Source: UBA8653 sp963978155 (GTDB lineage Bacteria; Planctomycetota; Phycisphaerae; Phycisphaerales; SM1A02). From it: a stretch of DNA of 14,726 bases. The notes under the pieces are model-generated. The model had not been told where the DNA came from, did no database searches, and saw only the letters and a list, made by a program, of their open reading frames with translations. Location of the stretch: contig CAXBRK010000045.1 of the NCBI GenBank assembly GCA_963978155.1, forward strand, positions 1 through 14,726, given 5' to 3'. The position numbers were made by a program, and so were the translations under genes. Shown here piece by piece: positions 6,593 through 12,633 of this stretch (within the stretch, counting starts at the first letter, position 1; each line of letters begins with the position of its first letter).

Positions 6593-7813
6593 TCAGCGTT
6601 GCTCTTTCGCGCACGCCATGATCGCTTCACCCAAGGCAAAAATGTCTTCAAGTTCGGTATGCAAATGAATGCTCACCCGAACCATGGTCTGATCGGAAAG
6701 GGCATGCATGGGAACCCGAAGCCCAAACCGTTGATCAAAGTCATGCTCGAATTTCAAACAATCAATGCCCTGCAGAGACGCAGGCAAAGGCACCGAACAC
6801 ATTGCGGTTCGGGCAGACTCTGGAGTGATGCTCTCCGTCCCAAAAGCCATGGTGAAGGCTTCGTCGACTGCCTGTGACCCGGCCCGCTGGTAATCGCGAA
6901 GGGGTTCCCATCCGCCAGACAACTCTTCCATGTGGTCCCAAGCTTCCGGGGCAGCCAGCCAAGGCGACCAATCCCTGGTGCCCGTCCAGTGAAAAGAACG
7001 CGAGAGGCCTTCGTTCCAGTGATGGCTCGTAAGCAGAGCAAAAGTATTTTCCCGATGTTCTGGAGCCACAGACAAAACCGCTGCACCAAGTGGAGCACCA
7101 GCCCATTTGTGGAGGTTGCCCGCAAACCAGTCGTACTCGAGGTCTCGCAACACCAGAGGATCTTGACCTGGCACATGGGCACCATCCACCAAGACCGGCA
7201 CCCCGCATGACTTGATTTTGGCTACCAACGACACCCAAGGCGTTCGGAGCGCTGACCCGCTGGTAATGGCATCCAAAATGCAAAGTGAGGCACCCGCATG
7301 AATTTCCGCCATGACGGCATGTTCCAAGGCCTCGGCGTCAAAAGGCAAGGTCACCGGCACCTCAATCGCAACGGCCCCGGTTTCTTGACAGCGTCGTTTG
7401 AGTGCCTGCCGAACGGCGTTGTAGACATGCCCCAAGCACACGACTCGATCACCAGCCTTGAGGGGAACACTTCGCAAGACCGACTCGATGGCCGTGCTTG
7501 CATTTTCACAAAAGACCAATCCTTCGGGATCTGCCCCAAGCCGCTGCGCCATGCCGCAACGAGCCTCGTGCAATTTGGATTCCAATTGGTCGGTCAGCAT
7601 GCGCATCGGGTCGGATTCGACAGACGCGGCAAGGCGGTGTTGGCATGCCACGGTCCGGCGGAGCCGAGCTCCATACGAACCGTGATTGAGAAAACGCGAT
7701 TCTGGAGCCAATGACCAATGGTGCAGTCCGGCCCGCCCCCGAAGCTCCAAAGGGATCGGGGAAGTGTCCCACCAACGCTGCAAGGGATGTCGCCAGTCGT
7801 GAGAAGAAGGCAT
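6593..7813 (-). CDS. Class V PLP-dependent aminotransferase, isopenicillin-N-epimerase-like
   Basis: A 406-residue fold-type I PLP enzyme if started at ATG 7813 (417 residues from ATG 7846). Family landmarks from 7813 are FLNHGSYGA (about 41-49), ENAS (103-106, phosphate-binding turn), DAITSGSA, VDGAHVPG (about 209-216, with the PLP-ring Asp210 and His213) and GNLHKWAG with the Schiff-base Lys236. This order matches CefD/NifS-like enzymes. Most chromosomal homologues are not antibiotic enzymes and act on unknown amino acids (epimerase, desulfurase-like or lyase). No beta-lactam genes are nearby. I prefer 7813 because CATACT lies 6 nt upstream, as at other starts here, and the extra 11 residues are Ser-rich and unconserved. 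The 7846 ATG remains possible. The gene is divergent from the hypothetical-lexA group. Confidence 0.92.
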   Translation of the reverse strand: MPSSHDWRHPLQRWWDTSPIPLELRGRAGLHHWSLAPESRFLNHGSYGARLRRTVACQHRLAASVESDPMRMLTDQLESKLHEARCGMAQRLGADPEGLVFCENASTAIESVLRSVPLKAGDRVVCLGHVYNAVRQALKRRCQETGAVAIEVPVTLPFDAEALEHAVMAEIHAGASLCILDAITSGSALRTPWVSLVAKIKSCGVPVLVDGAHVPGQDPLVLRDLEYDWFAGNLHKWAGAPLGAAVLSVAPEHRENTFALLTSHHWNEGLSRSFHWTGTRDWSPWLAAPEAWDHMEELSGGWEPLRDYQRAGSQAVDEAFTMAFGTESITPESARTAMCSVPLPASLQGIDCLKFEHDFDQRFGLRVPMHALSDQTMVRVSIHLHTELEDIFALGEAIMACAKEQR

Positions 7814-7819
7814 GGGTGA

Positions 7820-7825
7820 AGTATG
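7820..7825 (-). promoter_or_regulatory. -10-like hexamer CATACT on the minus strand, 6 nt before ATG 7813
   Basis: On the minus strand CATACT is followed by TCACCC and the ATG at 7813. The spacing is identical to the proposed leaderless promoters of valS, the 4142 gene and the GNAT gene. It favours 7813 over 7846 as the aminotransferase start. No strong -35 is visible. Confidence 0.4.
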
Positions 7826-7851
7826 ACTTGACTGCCCTCTGGACATCAGAA

Positions 7852-7865
7852 GTGAAGATTTTCAC
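7852..7865. repeat. Inverted repeat GTGAA-N4-TTCAC in the divergent control region
   Basis: Perfect 5-bp arms (7852-7856 and 7861-7865) surround GATT. If the aminotransferase promoter has its -10 at 7820-7825, this repeat falls just upstream of its -35 position, a usual operator location. It could also be chance. Confidence 0.3.
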
Positions 7866-7870
7866 CCAAA

Positions 7871-7891
7871 CTGACAGAAATTGACAGTCAG
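7871..7891. repeat. Repeat cluster: CTGAC...GTCAG arms and TGACAG direct repeats 10 bp apart
   Basis: CTGAC at 7871-7875 and GTCAG at 7887-7891 form inverted arms around 11 bp. Within them TGACAG occurs at 7872-7877 and again at 7882-7887, one helical turn apart. A 10-bp phased direct repeat between divergent genes is typical of a transcription-factor site. No regulator can be named. Confidence 0.35.
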
Positions 7892-7931
7892 CGGCATCAC
7901 AACGCAGACAAACCCTCACGAAACCCTTACC

Positions 7932-7946
7932 GTTCGGTCGATGTTC
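7932..7946 (+). promoter_or_regulatory. GTTC-N7-GTTC direct repeat, candidate LexA box
   Basis: GTTC at 7932-7935 and GTTC at 7943-7946 are separated by exactly 7 nt. This is the form of the SOS box known for alphaproteobacterial LexA. It lies 24 bp before the start of the gene that precedes lexA, where an autoregulatory operator would be expected. The LexA here has a recognition region (VSKVTVHEHVKLL) closer to the Gram-positive type, whose known box is GAAC-N4-GTTC, so the assignment is tentative. Confidence 0.35.
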
Positions 7947-7957
7947 GGGAAGCGAAT

Positions 7958-7963
7958 GGAGAA
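7958..7963 (+). promoter_or_regulatory. Shine-Dalgarno GGAGAA for the 7971 start
   Basis: GGAGAA ends 7 nt before ATG 7971, an ideal ribosome-binding spacing. This is one reason to think the plus-strand frame starting at 7971 is translated, and it selects 7971 over the in-frame ATGs at 7941 and 7956. Confidence 0.5.
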
Positions 7964-7970
7964 TCCTGCA

Positions 7971-8783
7971 ATGTCCCACCCCCTTGTCAGTCTTGGTCCC
8001 GGCGCCGGCTACCGCACCCACATCGTGGCCGAATCCGATGCCAAGCACCAGCCCGAAGCGCTGGCCGGCCTCCGAGTGGTCTCGGAAATTGCCGCCGCCC
8101 GTCTTGCCGACGAAGAACAACCCCGCCGGACAGCAGCACCCTATCCGGATCATGATGGCCAGTTGAGCGAAGGCAACGGGCAGCATGATCGACGCGAGAG
8201 CAAACGAGACGGCGATTCCACCCGCCGTCTCGGGCGCTCCCGCAAAAACCGCGCCCAAGACGACGCTGGCACACACCTCGATGTGATCCGAAGATGGCGA
8301 CCACGCGGACGCTTGGCACGGTGGCTGGGATTCCTGGATCACGAAGACGCCATCGCGACGCCTTCCGGCACCAGCATCCCCAACGCCTTGGCTCGCTATC
8401 GGGTCAGTCTGCTTCAAATGCGGCGCCGGGCCGAGCGTATTCGGACCACCCCGCACGCTCATCTGTACCGCTCACCAAACCAGAGCCAAGAACACAAACC
8501 ACGCTCTGCACCAGAAATCACCACTCCTTCCCTCTTTACGGAGACGCCTTGCCATGACGGGTTCACAAGCACAAGGGCCACTCAATCTCACACCGCGGCA
8601 GCTCGATCTGCTGCGGGCATTTCGGACGCATCGAATGAGCCATGCTTGTTCACCGACCATGCAAGAGCTGGCGGACGTCTTGGGCGTCAGCAAAGTCACC
8701 GTGCACGAGCACGTGAAGTTGCTCGTCGCGAAGGGGGTTCTGACACAGGAACCGAATCGAACCCGCTCCTTGGCCCTCGCTGA
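7971..8783 (+). CDS. Hypothetical Arg-rich hydrophilic protein upstream of lexA (C-terminus uncertain)
   Basis: I do not recognise this protein. From ATG 7971 the frame is open for 270 codons; the first 194 lie before lexA and the last 77 overlap lexA in another frame. The N-terminal part looks protein-like (EALAGLRVVSEIAAARLADE). It is followed by a charged, probably disordered Arg/Asp/Ser-rich tract (about residues 70-120) and a basic region (LARWLGFLDHED, LLQMRRRAERIR). There is no signal peptide or membrane segment. Base composition by codon position (third most GC-rich, then first, then second) fits this strand and frame, and a Shine-Dalgarno precedes it. Against it, a same-strand 230-nt overlap with a conserved gene is abnormal. 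The tail may therefore be a shadow after a frameshift; a shift into the third plus frame would end the gene at TGA 8555-8557, overlapping the lexA ATG by ATGA. If real, it may be SOS-controlled with lexA. Confidence 0.42.
   Translation: MSHPLVSLGPGAGYRTHIVAESDAKHQPEALAGLRVVSEIAAARLADEEQPRRTAAPYPDHDGQLSEGNGQHDRRESKRDGDSTRRLGRSRKNRAQDDAGTHLDVIRRWRPRGRLARWLGFLDHEDAIATPSGTSIPNALARYRVSLLQMRRRAERIRTTPHAHLYRSPNQSQEHKPRSAPEITTPSLFTETPCHDGFTSTRATQSHTAAARSAAGISDASNEPCLFTDHARAGGRLGRQQSHRARAREVARREGGSDTGTESNPLLGPR
8540..8544 (+). promoter_or_regulatory. Shine-Dalgarno GGAGA for lexA
   Basis: GGAGA ends 9 nt before ATG 8554 and fixes that ATG as the lexA start. Its presence, unlike at the valS, 4142, GNAT and serA starts, suggests lexA is translated from a leadered or polycistronic message. 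Confidence 0.55.
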
Positions 8784-9198
8784 GGACGTTGTCCTTCCCG
8801 ACGAAGAACGATCGCTGTCCTTTCCCCTGGTGGGTCGGGTGGCCGCGGGACTCCCCATTGAAGCGTGCGCTCAGTCCGAACAGTTGGATCTCGAGGATTT
8901 GTTTGGGCCGAGGGTCGGGGAACGGCATGGCACGTTTGCTCTGGAAGTTCGAGGCGAATCCATGCGGGATGAAGGCATCCTTGATGGCGACTATGTTCTG
9001 GTGGAACGCCGACAAATCGCAAGAAATGGCGAGCGGGTCGTCGCACTGATCGGCGAAGACGAAGTGACGCTGAAGACGTATTTCAAAGAGCCAGATGGCA
9101 TGATTCGTTTGCAACCGGCCAATCCTGATTTTGAACCGATTCTTGTTCGAGAATGCGTCATCCAAGGGGTGGTGATCGGCGTCATGCGCCGCTATTGA
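8554..9198 (+). CDS. lexA: LexA-type SOS transcriptional repressor with self-cleaving S24 peptidase domain
   Basis: A 214-residue dimeric repressor. Residues 12-70 form the winged-helix DNA-binding domain (LTPRQLDLLRAF, then TMQELADVLGVSKVTVHEHVKLL with the recognition helix). After a linker comes the cleavage site Ala98-Gly99 in GRVAAGLP. The catalytic dyad of the peptidase_S24 domain is Ser136 in RGESMRDEGI and Lys174 in DEVTLKTYF, 38 residues apart as in the family. RecA filaments formed at DNA damage trigger cleavage and derepress repair genes. All residues needed for autoproteolysis are present, so it should be inducible rather than a dead paralogue. No palindromic GAAC-N4-GTTC box is seen directly upstream; the nearest candidate box is the GTTC direct repeat at 7932. 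serA begins 58 nt downstream. Confidence 0.95.
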   Translation: MTGSQAQGPLNLTPRQLDLLRAFRTHRMSHACSPTMQELADVLGVSKVTVHEHVKLLVAKGVLTQEPNRTRSLALAEDVVLPDEERSLSFPLVGRVAAGLPIEACAQSEQLDLEDLFGPRVGERHGTFALEVRGESMRDEGILDGDYVLVERRQIARNGERVVALIGEDEVTLKTYFKEPDGMIRLQPANPDFEPILVRECVIQGVVIGVMRRY

Positions 9199-9241
9199 TC
9201 CTCGATCGAAAATTCCGTCGGCTCACTCATCCTTGGCCCGG

Positions 9242-9247
9242 TATCCT
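9242..9247 (+). promoter_or_regulatory. -10-like hexamer TATCCT, 9 nt before the serA ATG
   Basis: TATCCT precedes CAGCGTTCT and the ATG at 9257. No Shine-Dalgarno is present, so transcription starting here would give a 5' leader of only a few bases. It would let serA be expressed independently of lexA. No clear -35 is seen. Confidence 0.4.
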
Positions 9248-9256
9248 CAGCGTTCT

Positions 9257-10489
9257 ATGCCCCCCACTGCGCTCCTGCTCGAAGGTATTCACGACGCGGC
9301 AGACGTTCGTCTGCAAAGTGATTTCATTGATGTTCAACGAGCACCCAGGCTTTCAGACGCCAACACCGAGACGCTGAAAGAAGCCATGGCTATGGGTATT
9401 CGTTCGCGGACACACTTGGACGCGGAGACCTTGCACACGCTCCCGGCGCTGAGTGCTGTGGGGTGCTTCTGTATCGGGACCAATCAGGTTGATTTGACCT
9501 GTGCGGCCGACGCCGGCATCCCCGTGTTCAACTCTCCGTTCTCCAACACACGCAGTGTGGCTGAACTGGTCATGGGTGAAATCATCTGCCTGCACCGGAA
9601 GTTGTTCGACCGGTCATCCGGGATGCACCAAGGGCGGTGGAAAAAATCAGCCAGCGGAGCCCATGAAATTCGAGGGCGAACCCTAGGCATCTTGGGCTAT
9701 GGCCACATTGGCGCACAAGTTTCGATTCTTGCCGAGGCCATGGGCATGCGAGTGCTGTATCACGACCATCAACCCAAGCTTCCTTTGGGCAATGCCAGTC
9801 AAGTTGACTCGCTGGACACGTTGCTGCAAGTGTCTGACGTGCTGACGATTCATGTTCCCGACACGCCGTTGACCCAAAACATGATCGATGCGGATGCGAT
9901 TGCAAAAATGAAGTCCGGTGCATTTCTACTGAACAATGCACGCGGCTCCATTGTTGATCTGGGCGCGTTGGCGGTGGCGCTTCGAACCGGTCATCTTGGG
10001 GGGGCTGCAATCGATGTCTTCCCTGAAGAACCCTCAGAGAATGACTCTTCATTCGGTCACGAATTGTGTGGCATCGAGAACGTCATCCTGACCCCGCACA
10101 TTGGCGGTTCAACCCGCGAAGCCCAAGAGAACATCGCGCGGGATGTTGCAGAGAAGATGGCCAAATTCTTGACCACGGGCAGCACCATTGGCGCGGTCAA
10201 TCTTCCCGAGGTCGCGCTCCGTGAGCGACCTGACCAACTTCGCATCCTGCACATTCACCACAACGTCCCTGGAGTGTTGAGCCGCCTTCACGCAACGATC
10301 GCGCAAGTTGGCCTCAACATCAACGCTGAAGCCCTTGATTCAAATGCCCACCGATCATGCGTGCTCTTGGATGTGGATCCAACCGATGACCCTGCGGTCT
10401 TCCAAGCGCTGGGGGCCATGCCCGAAACCATTCGACTCCATACATTTCTTCCCAAATCTCCAGAACCTTCCTCCGCCCCCCCAGTCTGA
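9257..10489 (+). CDS. serA: D-3-phosphoglycerate dehydrogenase with C-terminal ACT domain
   Basis: A 410-residue cytosolic NAD-dependent enzyme oxidising 3-phosphoglycerate to 3-phosphohydroxypyruvate, the committed step of serine synthesis. It follows E. coli SerA closely in length and blocks: GCFCIGTNQVDL, PFSNTRSVAELVMGE, nucleotide-binding Gly147-Tyr-Gly-His-Ile-Gly152 and LPLGNASQV. The catalytic Arg229, Glu258 and His281 keep the spacing of E. coli Arg240, Glu269 and His292. The C-terminal ACT domain (about 330-400) has HIHHNVPGVL with His334 and Asn336, and Asn354. These correspond to the E. coli serine-binding His344, Asn346 and Asn364, so feedback inhibition by serine is expected. 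I start at ATG 9257, which matches the E. coli N-terminus; an in-frame TTG at 9233 would run through the promoter-like box. A short Pro/Ser tail extends the C-terminus. Confidence 0.96.
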   Translation: MPPTALLLEGIHDAADVRLQSDFIDVQRAPRLSDANTETLKEAMAMGIRSRTHLDAETLHTLPALSAVGCFCIGTNQVDLTCAADAGIPVFNSPFSNTRSVAELVMGEIICLHRKLFDRSSGMHQGRWKKSASGAHEIRGRTLGILGYGHIGAQVSILAEAMGMRVLYHDHQPKLPLGNASQVDSLDTLLQVSDVLTIHVPDTPLTQNMIDADAIAKMKSGAFLLNNARGSIVDLGALAVALRTGHLGGAAIDVFPEEPSENDSSFGHELCGIENVILTPHIGGSTREAQENIARDVAEKMAKFLTTGSTIGAVNLPEVALRERPDQLRILHIHHNVPGVLSRLHATIAQVGLNINAEALDSNAHRSCVLLDVDPTDDPAVFQALGAMPETIRLHTFLPKSPEPSSAPPV

Positions 10490-10524
10490 CCGCAGACGAG
10501 ACCCGCGGACAAGTCGACCAACAC

Positions 10525-10529
10525 GAGAG
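10525..10529 (+). promoter_or_regulatory. Shine-Dalgarno-like GAGAG before the prolyl oligopeptidase
   Basis: GAGAG ends 8 nt before ATG 10538. It supports that ATG over the in-frame GTG at 10529, which overlaps the GAGAG itself. Confidence 0.4.
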
Positions 10530-10537
10530 TGACATCC

Positions 10538-12622
10538 ATGCTGCAAGTTCTTTCATTGCTGATTTCACCGGCCATTCTCAGCGAAGTGCCACCCGCGCCC
10601 TCCACCCGCTTTGAGCCCCTGACCGAAACAATCCACGGCTTTGAAGTCCGCGACGATTTCCGCTGGCTTGAACCTTTGGAATCCGAATCCGAAGAAGTCA
10701 AAGCCTGGACCGACCTGCAAAACCAAAGAACAAGAACCGCTTTGGACGCGCACCCCAAGCGTCAGATGGTCGAAGATCGCATCGAAGCGCTGTACCGAGT
10801 CGACAGCATTGGTCTTCCAACCGTTCGTGGCGAACTTCACTTCAACCTCGAACGTCGCGGGGAAGCCAAGCAAGCGTCTTTGATGCGTCGTAAAGGCGCA
10901 GAAGGGGAAGCTGAAGTGATTCTTGATCCAGCTTCTCTGGACAACGACGGCCTCACGGCGATCGACTGGTTTGCACCAGACGCCACCGGCAAACATATTG
11001 CCTTCGGGCTGTCTCGAGCGGGTGACGAGATGAGCATCTTGCACATCTTGAATGCCGAATCTGGGAATTGGCTGACGGAAGAGATCCCCGGAAAAGCCGA
11101 GTTCTGCGGCTGGCGAGGCAGCACCGGATTTGTCTATGGCATTCTCACCGACCCCAATGATGCGTATTCACGGGTCTTCCGTCACCACACCATTGGCCGG
11201 CACCCCCGGCACGACGAAACCTTGTTGACGCAAGAATCACCGAGCCGAATTCCCGATCTCCGCCTGCACGACGGAGGCCGATGGGCGGTGGCGGTGCACT
11301 TCGAAGGTTGGAGCAAGCAGGACATCTTGGCCGCGCCAACATCCAAACTTCTCAAAGAGGGTGAATCGGCCCTGCAACCGGTGGCCATCGGATACGAAGC
11401 TCGCTTTGAACCACAGTTCGTGCACGGCGACGCGTTGTACATGATCTCCACGCTGGGAAATTCAGGCGGTGCGTTGTGGAAAGTTGATCTGTGGCGTCCA
11501 GACCGTGAACATTGGCAACAGGTTTTCACCCCCGCCGAAGGATCGGTTCTGCAATCGGCCTCCTACTGCCGCGGCGAGTTGGTCTTGACCGTCGAACGGG
11601 AAGCAGCCACTCAGTTCTTCGTTAGCAACCTTCAAGGCGATTCCATTCGTCCCGTTCCCCTGCCCGGCATTGGCACGGCTTCTATCGCGGTAGAACGAAG
11701 CAGTTCAACCGCGTTTGTCAGCTATGCATCCTTCAACACCCCAAACCAAATCCTGCAAATTGACCTCGCAGACAATCAGACCAGCGTGTGGGCGTCCCCC
11801 GATCTTCCTTTCGATCCGGAGTCGATTGACGTCCAACGTGAGTGGTGCATCAGCAAGGATGGGACGCGGGTTCCGATGTTTGTGGTGCGGAAGGCCGGCA
11901 GCGAAGGCCCCGCGCCAACCATCGTGTATGGCTACGGCGGCTTCAACATCACCATCCCCCCGCGATTCATCGGCAGCATGGTGCCTTGGATTGAAGGAGG
12001 CGGCGTCTATGCCTCGGTGAACCTGCGTGGCGGTGGAGAGTTTGGCGAAGCCTGGCACCAGGATGGCATGCTGGCACGCAAACAAAATGTGTTCGATGAC
12101 CTCCGCGCTGCTGGTGAACATTTGGTGACGGCCGGCATCGCCAAGTCCGACGCTTTGGTTGCGATGGGTGGTTCCAACGGAGGATTGCTGGCCGGCGTCG
12201 CCGCCGTGCAGCAATACGACCTCTGGGCCGGAAGTATTTCGATGGTGCCCTTGTTGGACATGGTGCGCTATCCCCAGTTCCTGATGGCCAAATTCTGGAT
12301 TCCTGAATACGGGGACCCGGAAGTGAAGGAAGATCTGGGCTGGATTTTGCCCTATTCCCCCTACCACAACGTGGTGGAAGGACGTCAATACCCCAGCGTG
12401 CTCATCACCGCTGGAGAAAACGACAACCGTGTCCATCCCATGCACGCCAGAAAACTCGCCGCTCTGCTGCAGCGCGACACCAAGGACGAAGCGGCCGCAC
12501 CCATCCTGCTTTGGGTGGACCGGGAAGCGGGTCACGGCCGGGGCAAACCCATGGATCTTCGAATCCGTGATGCGGCGGACCGAATTGTGTTTGCCATGCA
12601 GTGCACCAAGTTCGGAGGCTAA
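10538..12622 (+). CDS. Prolyl oligopeptidase (serine peptidase family S9A)
   Basis: A 694-residue enzyme cleaving short peptides after proline. The N-terminal propeller-capping segment begins with the family signature HGFEVRDDFRWLEPLES (about residues 33-49). A seven-bladed beta-propeller follows (roughly 70-400), then the alpha/beta-hydrolase domain. The catalytic Ser546 lies in GGSNGGLLAG, Asp629 in GENDNRVHPMHARK and His666 in AGHGRGKP, a complete triad in correct order. Length is normal for the family (about 680-710). The first 20 residues are hydrophobic (MLQVLSLLISPAILS) and could be a weak signal peptide, although basic residues are absent; bacterial homologues are both cytosolic and periplasmic. 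It lies 48 nt after serA and 11 nt before ispH, suggesting co-transcription with ispH. Homologues are usually called prolyl oligopeptidase or prolyl endopeptidase. Confidence 0.95.
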   Translation: MLQVLSLLISPAILSEVPPAPSTRFEPLTETIHGFEVRDDFRWLEPLESESEEVKAWTDLQNQRTRTALDAHPKRQMVEDRIEALYRVDSIGLPTVRGELHFNLERRGEAKQASLMRRKGAEGEAEVILDPASLDNDGLTAIDWFAPDATGKHIAFGLSRAGDEMSILHILNAESGNWLTEEIPGKAEFCGWRGSTGFVYGILTDPNDAYSRVFRHHTIGRHPRHDETLLTQESPSRIPDLRLHDGGRWAVAVHFEGWSKQDILAAPTSKLLKEGESALQPVAIGYEARFEPQFVHGDALYMISTLGNSGGALWKVDLWRPDREHWQQVFTPAEGSVLQSASYCRGELVLTVEREAATQFFVSNLQGDSIRPVPLPGIGTASIAVERSSSTAFVSYASFNTPNQILQIDLADNQTSVWASPDLPFDPESIDVQREWCISKDGTRVPMFVVRKAGSEGPAPTIVYGYGGFNITIPPRFIGSMVPWIEGGGVYASVNLRGGGEFGEAWHQDGMLARKQNVFDDLRAAGEHLVTAGIAKSDALVAMGGSNGGLLAGVAAVQQYDLWAGSISMVPLLDMVRYPQFLMAKFWIPEYGDPEVKEDLGWILPYSPYHNVVEGRQYPSVLITAGENDNRVHPMHARKLAALLQRDTKDEAAAPILLWVDREAGHGRGKPMDLRIRDAADRIVFAMQCTKFGG

Positions 12623-12633
12623 AGTTCTTGCCG

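Noticed and set aside
6593..6595. In-frame TGA between the aminotransferase and the downstream frame as selenocysteine or programmed readthrough
   Set aside because: The aminotransferase is already full length at the TGA, no SECIS-like hairpin was noticed directly after it, and same-phase continuation has a one-in-three chance.
7506..8462. Minus-strand 318-codon frame with hydrophobic stretches opposite the 7971 frame
   Set aside because: Its last part is in another frame of the aminotransferase gene, its codon-position GC pattern does not suit coding, and hydrophobic runs are expected opposite hydrophilic Arg/Asp codons.
8294..8557. Plus-strand 87-codon frame ending in ATGA at the lexA start
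   Set aside because: Any ATG followed by A gives a TGA in that frame. The translation looks less protein-like than the 7971 frame, so it is kept only as a possible frameshifted tail.
9233..9256. TTG start adding 8 residues to SerA
   Set aside because: It would place the TATCCT box inside the coding region, and the ATG at 9257 aligns with the E. coli SerA N-terminus.
10484..10497. Hairpin GTCTG-ACCG-CAGAC at the serA stop as a terminator
   Set aside because: The stem is only 5 bp and there is no following T-tract, so intrinsic termination is not supported.
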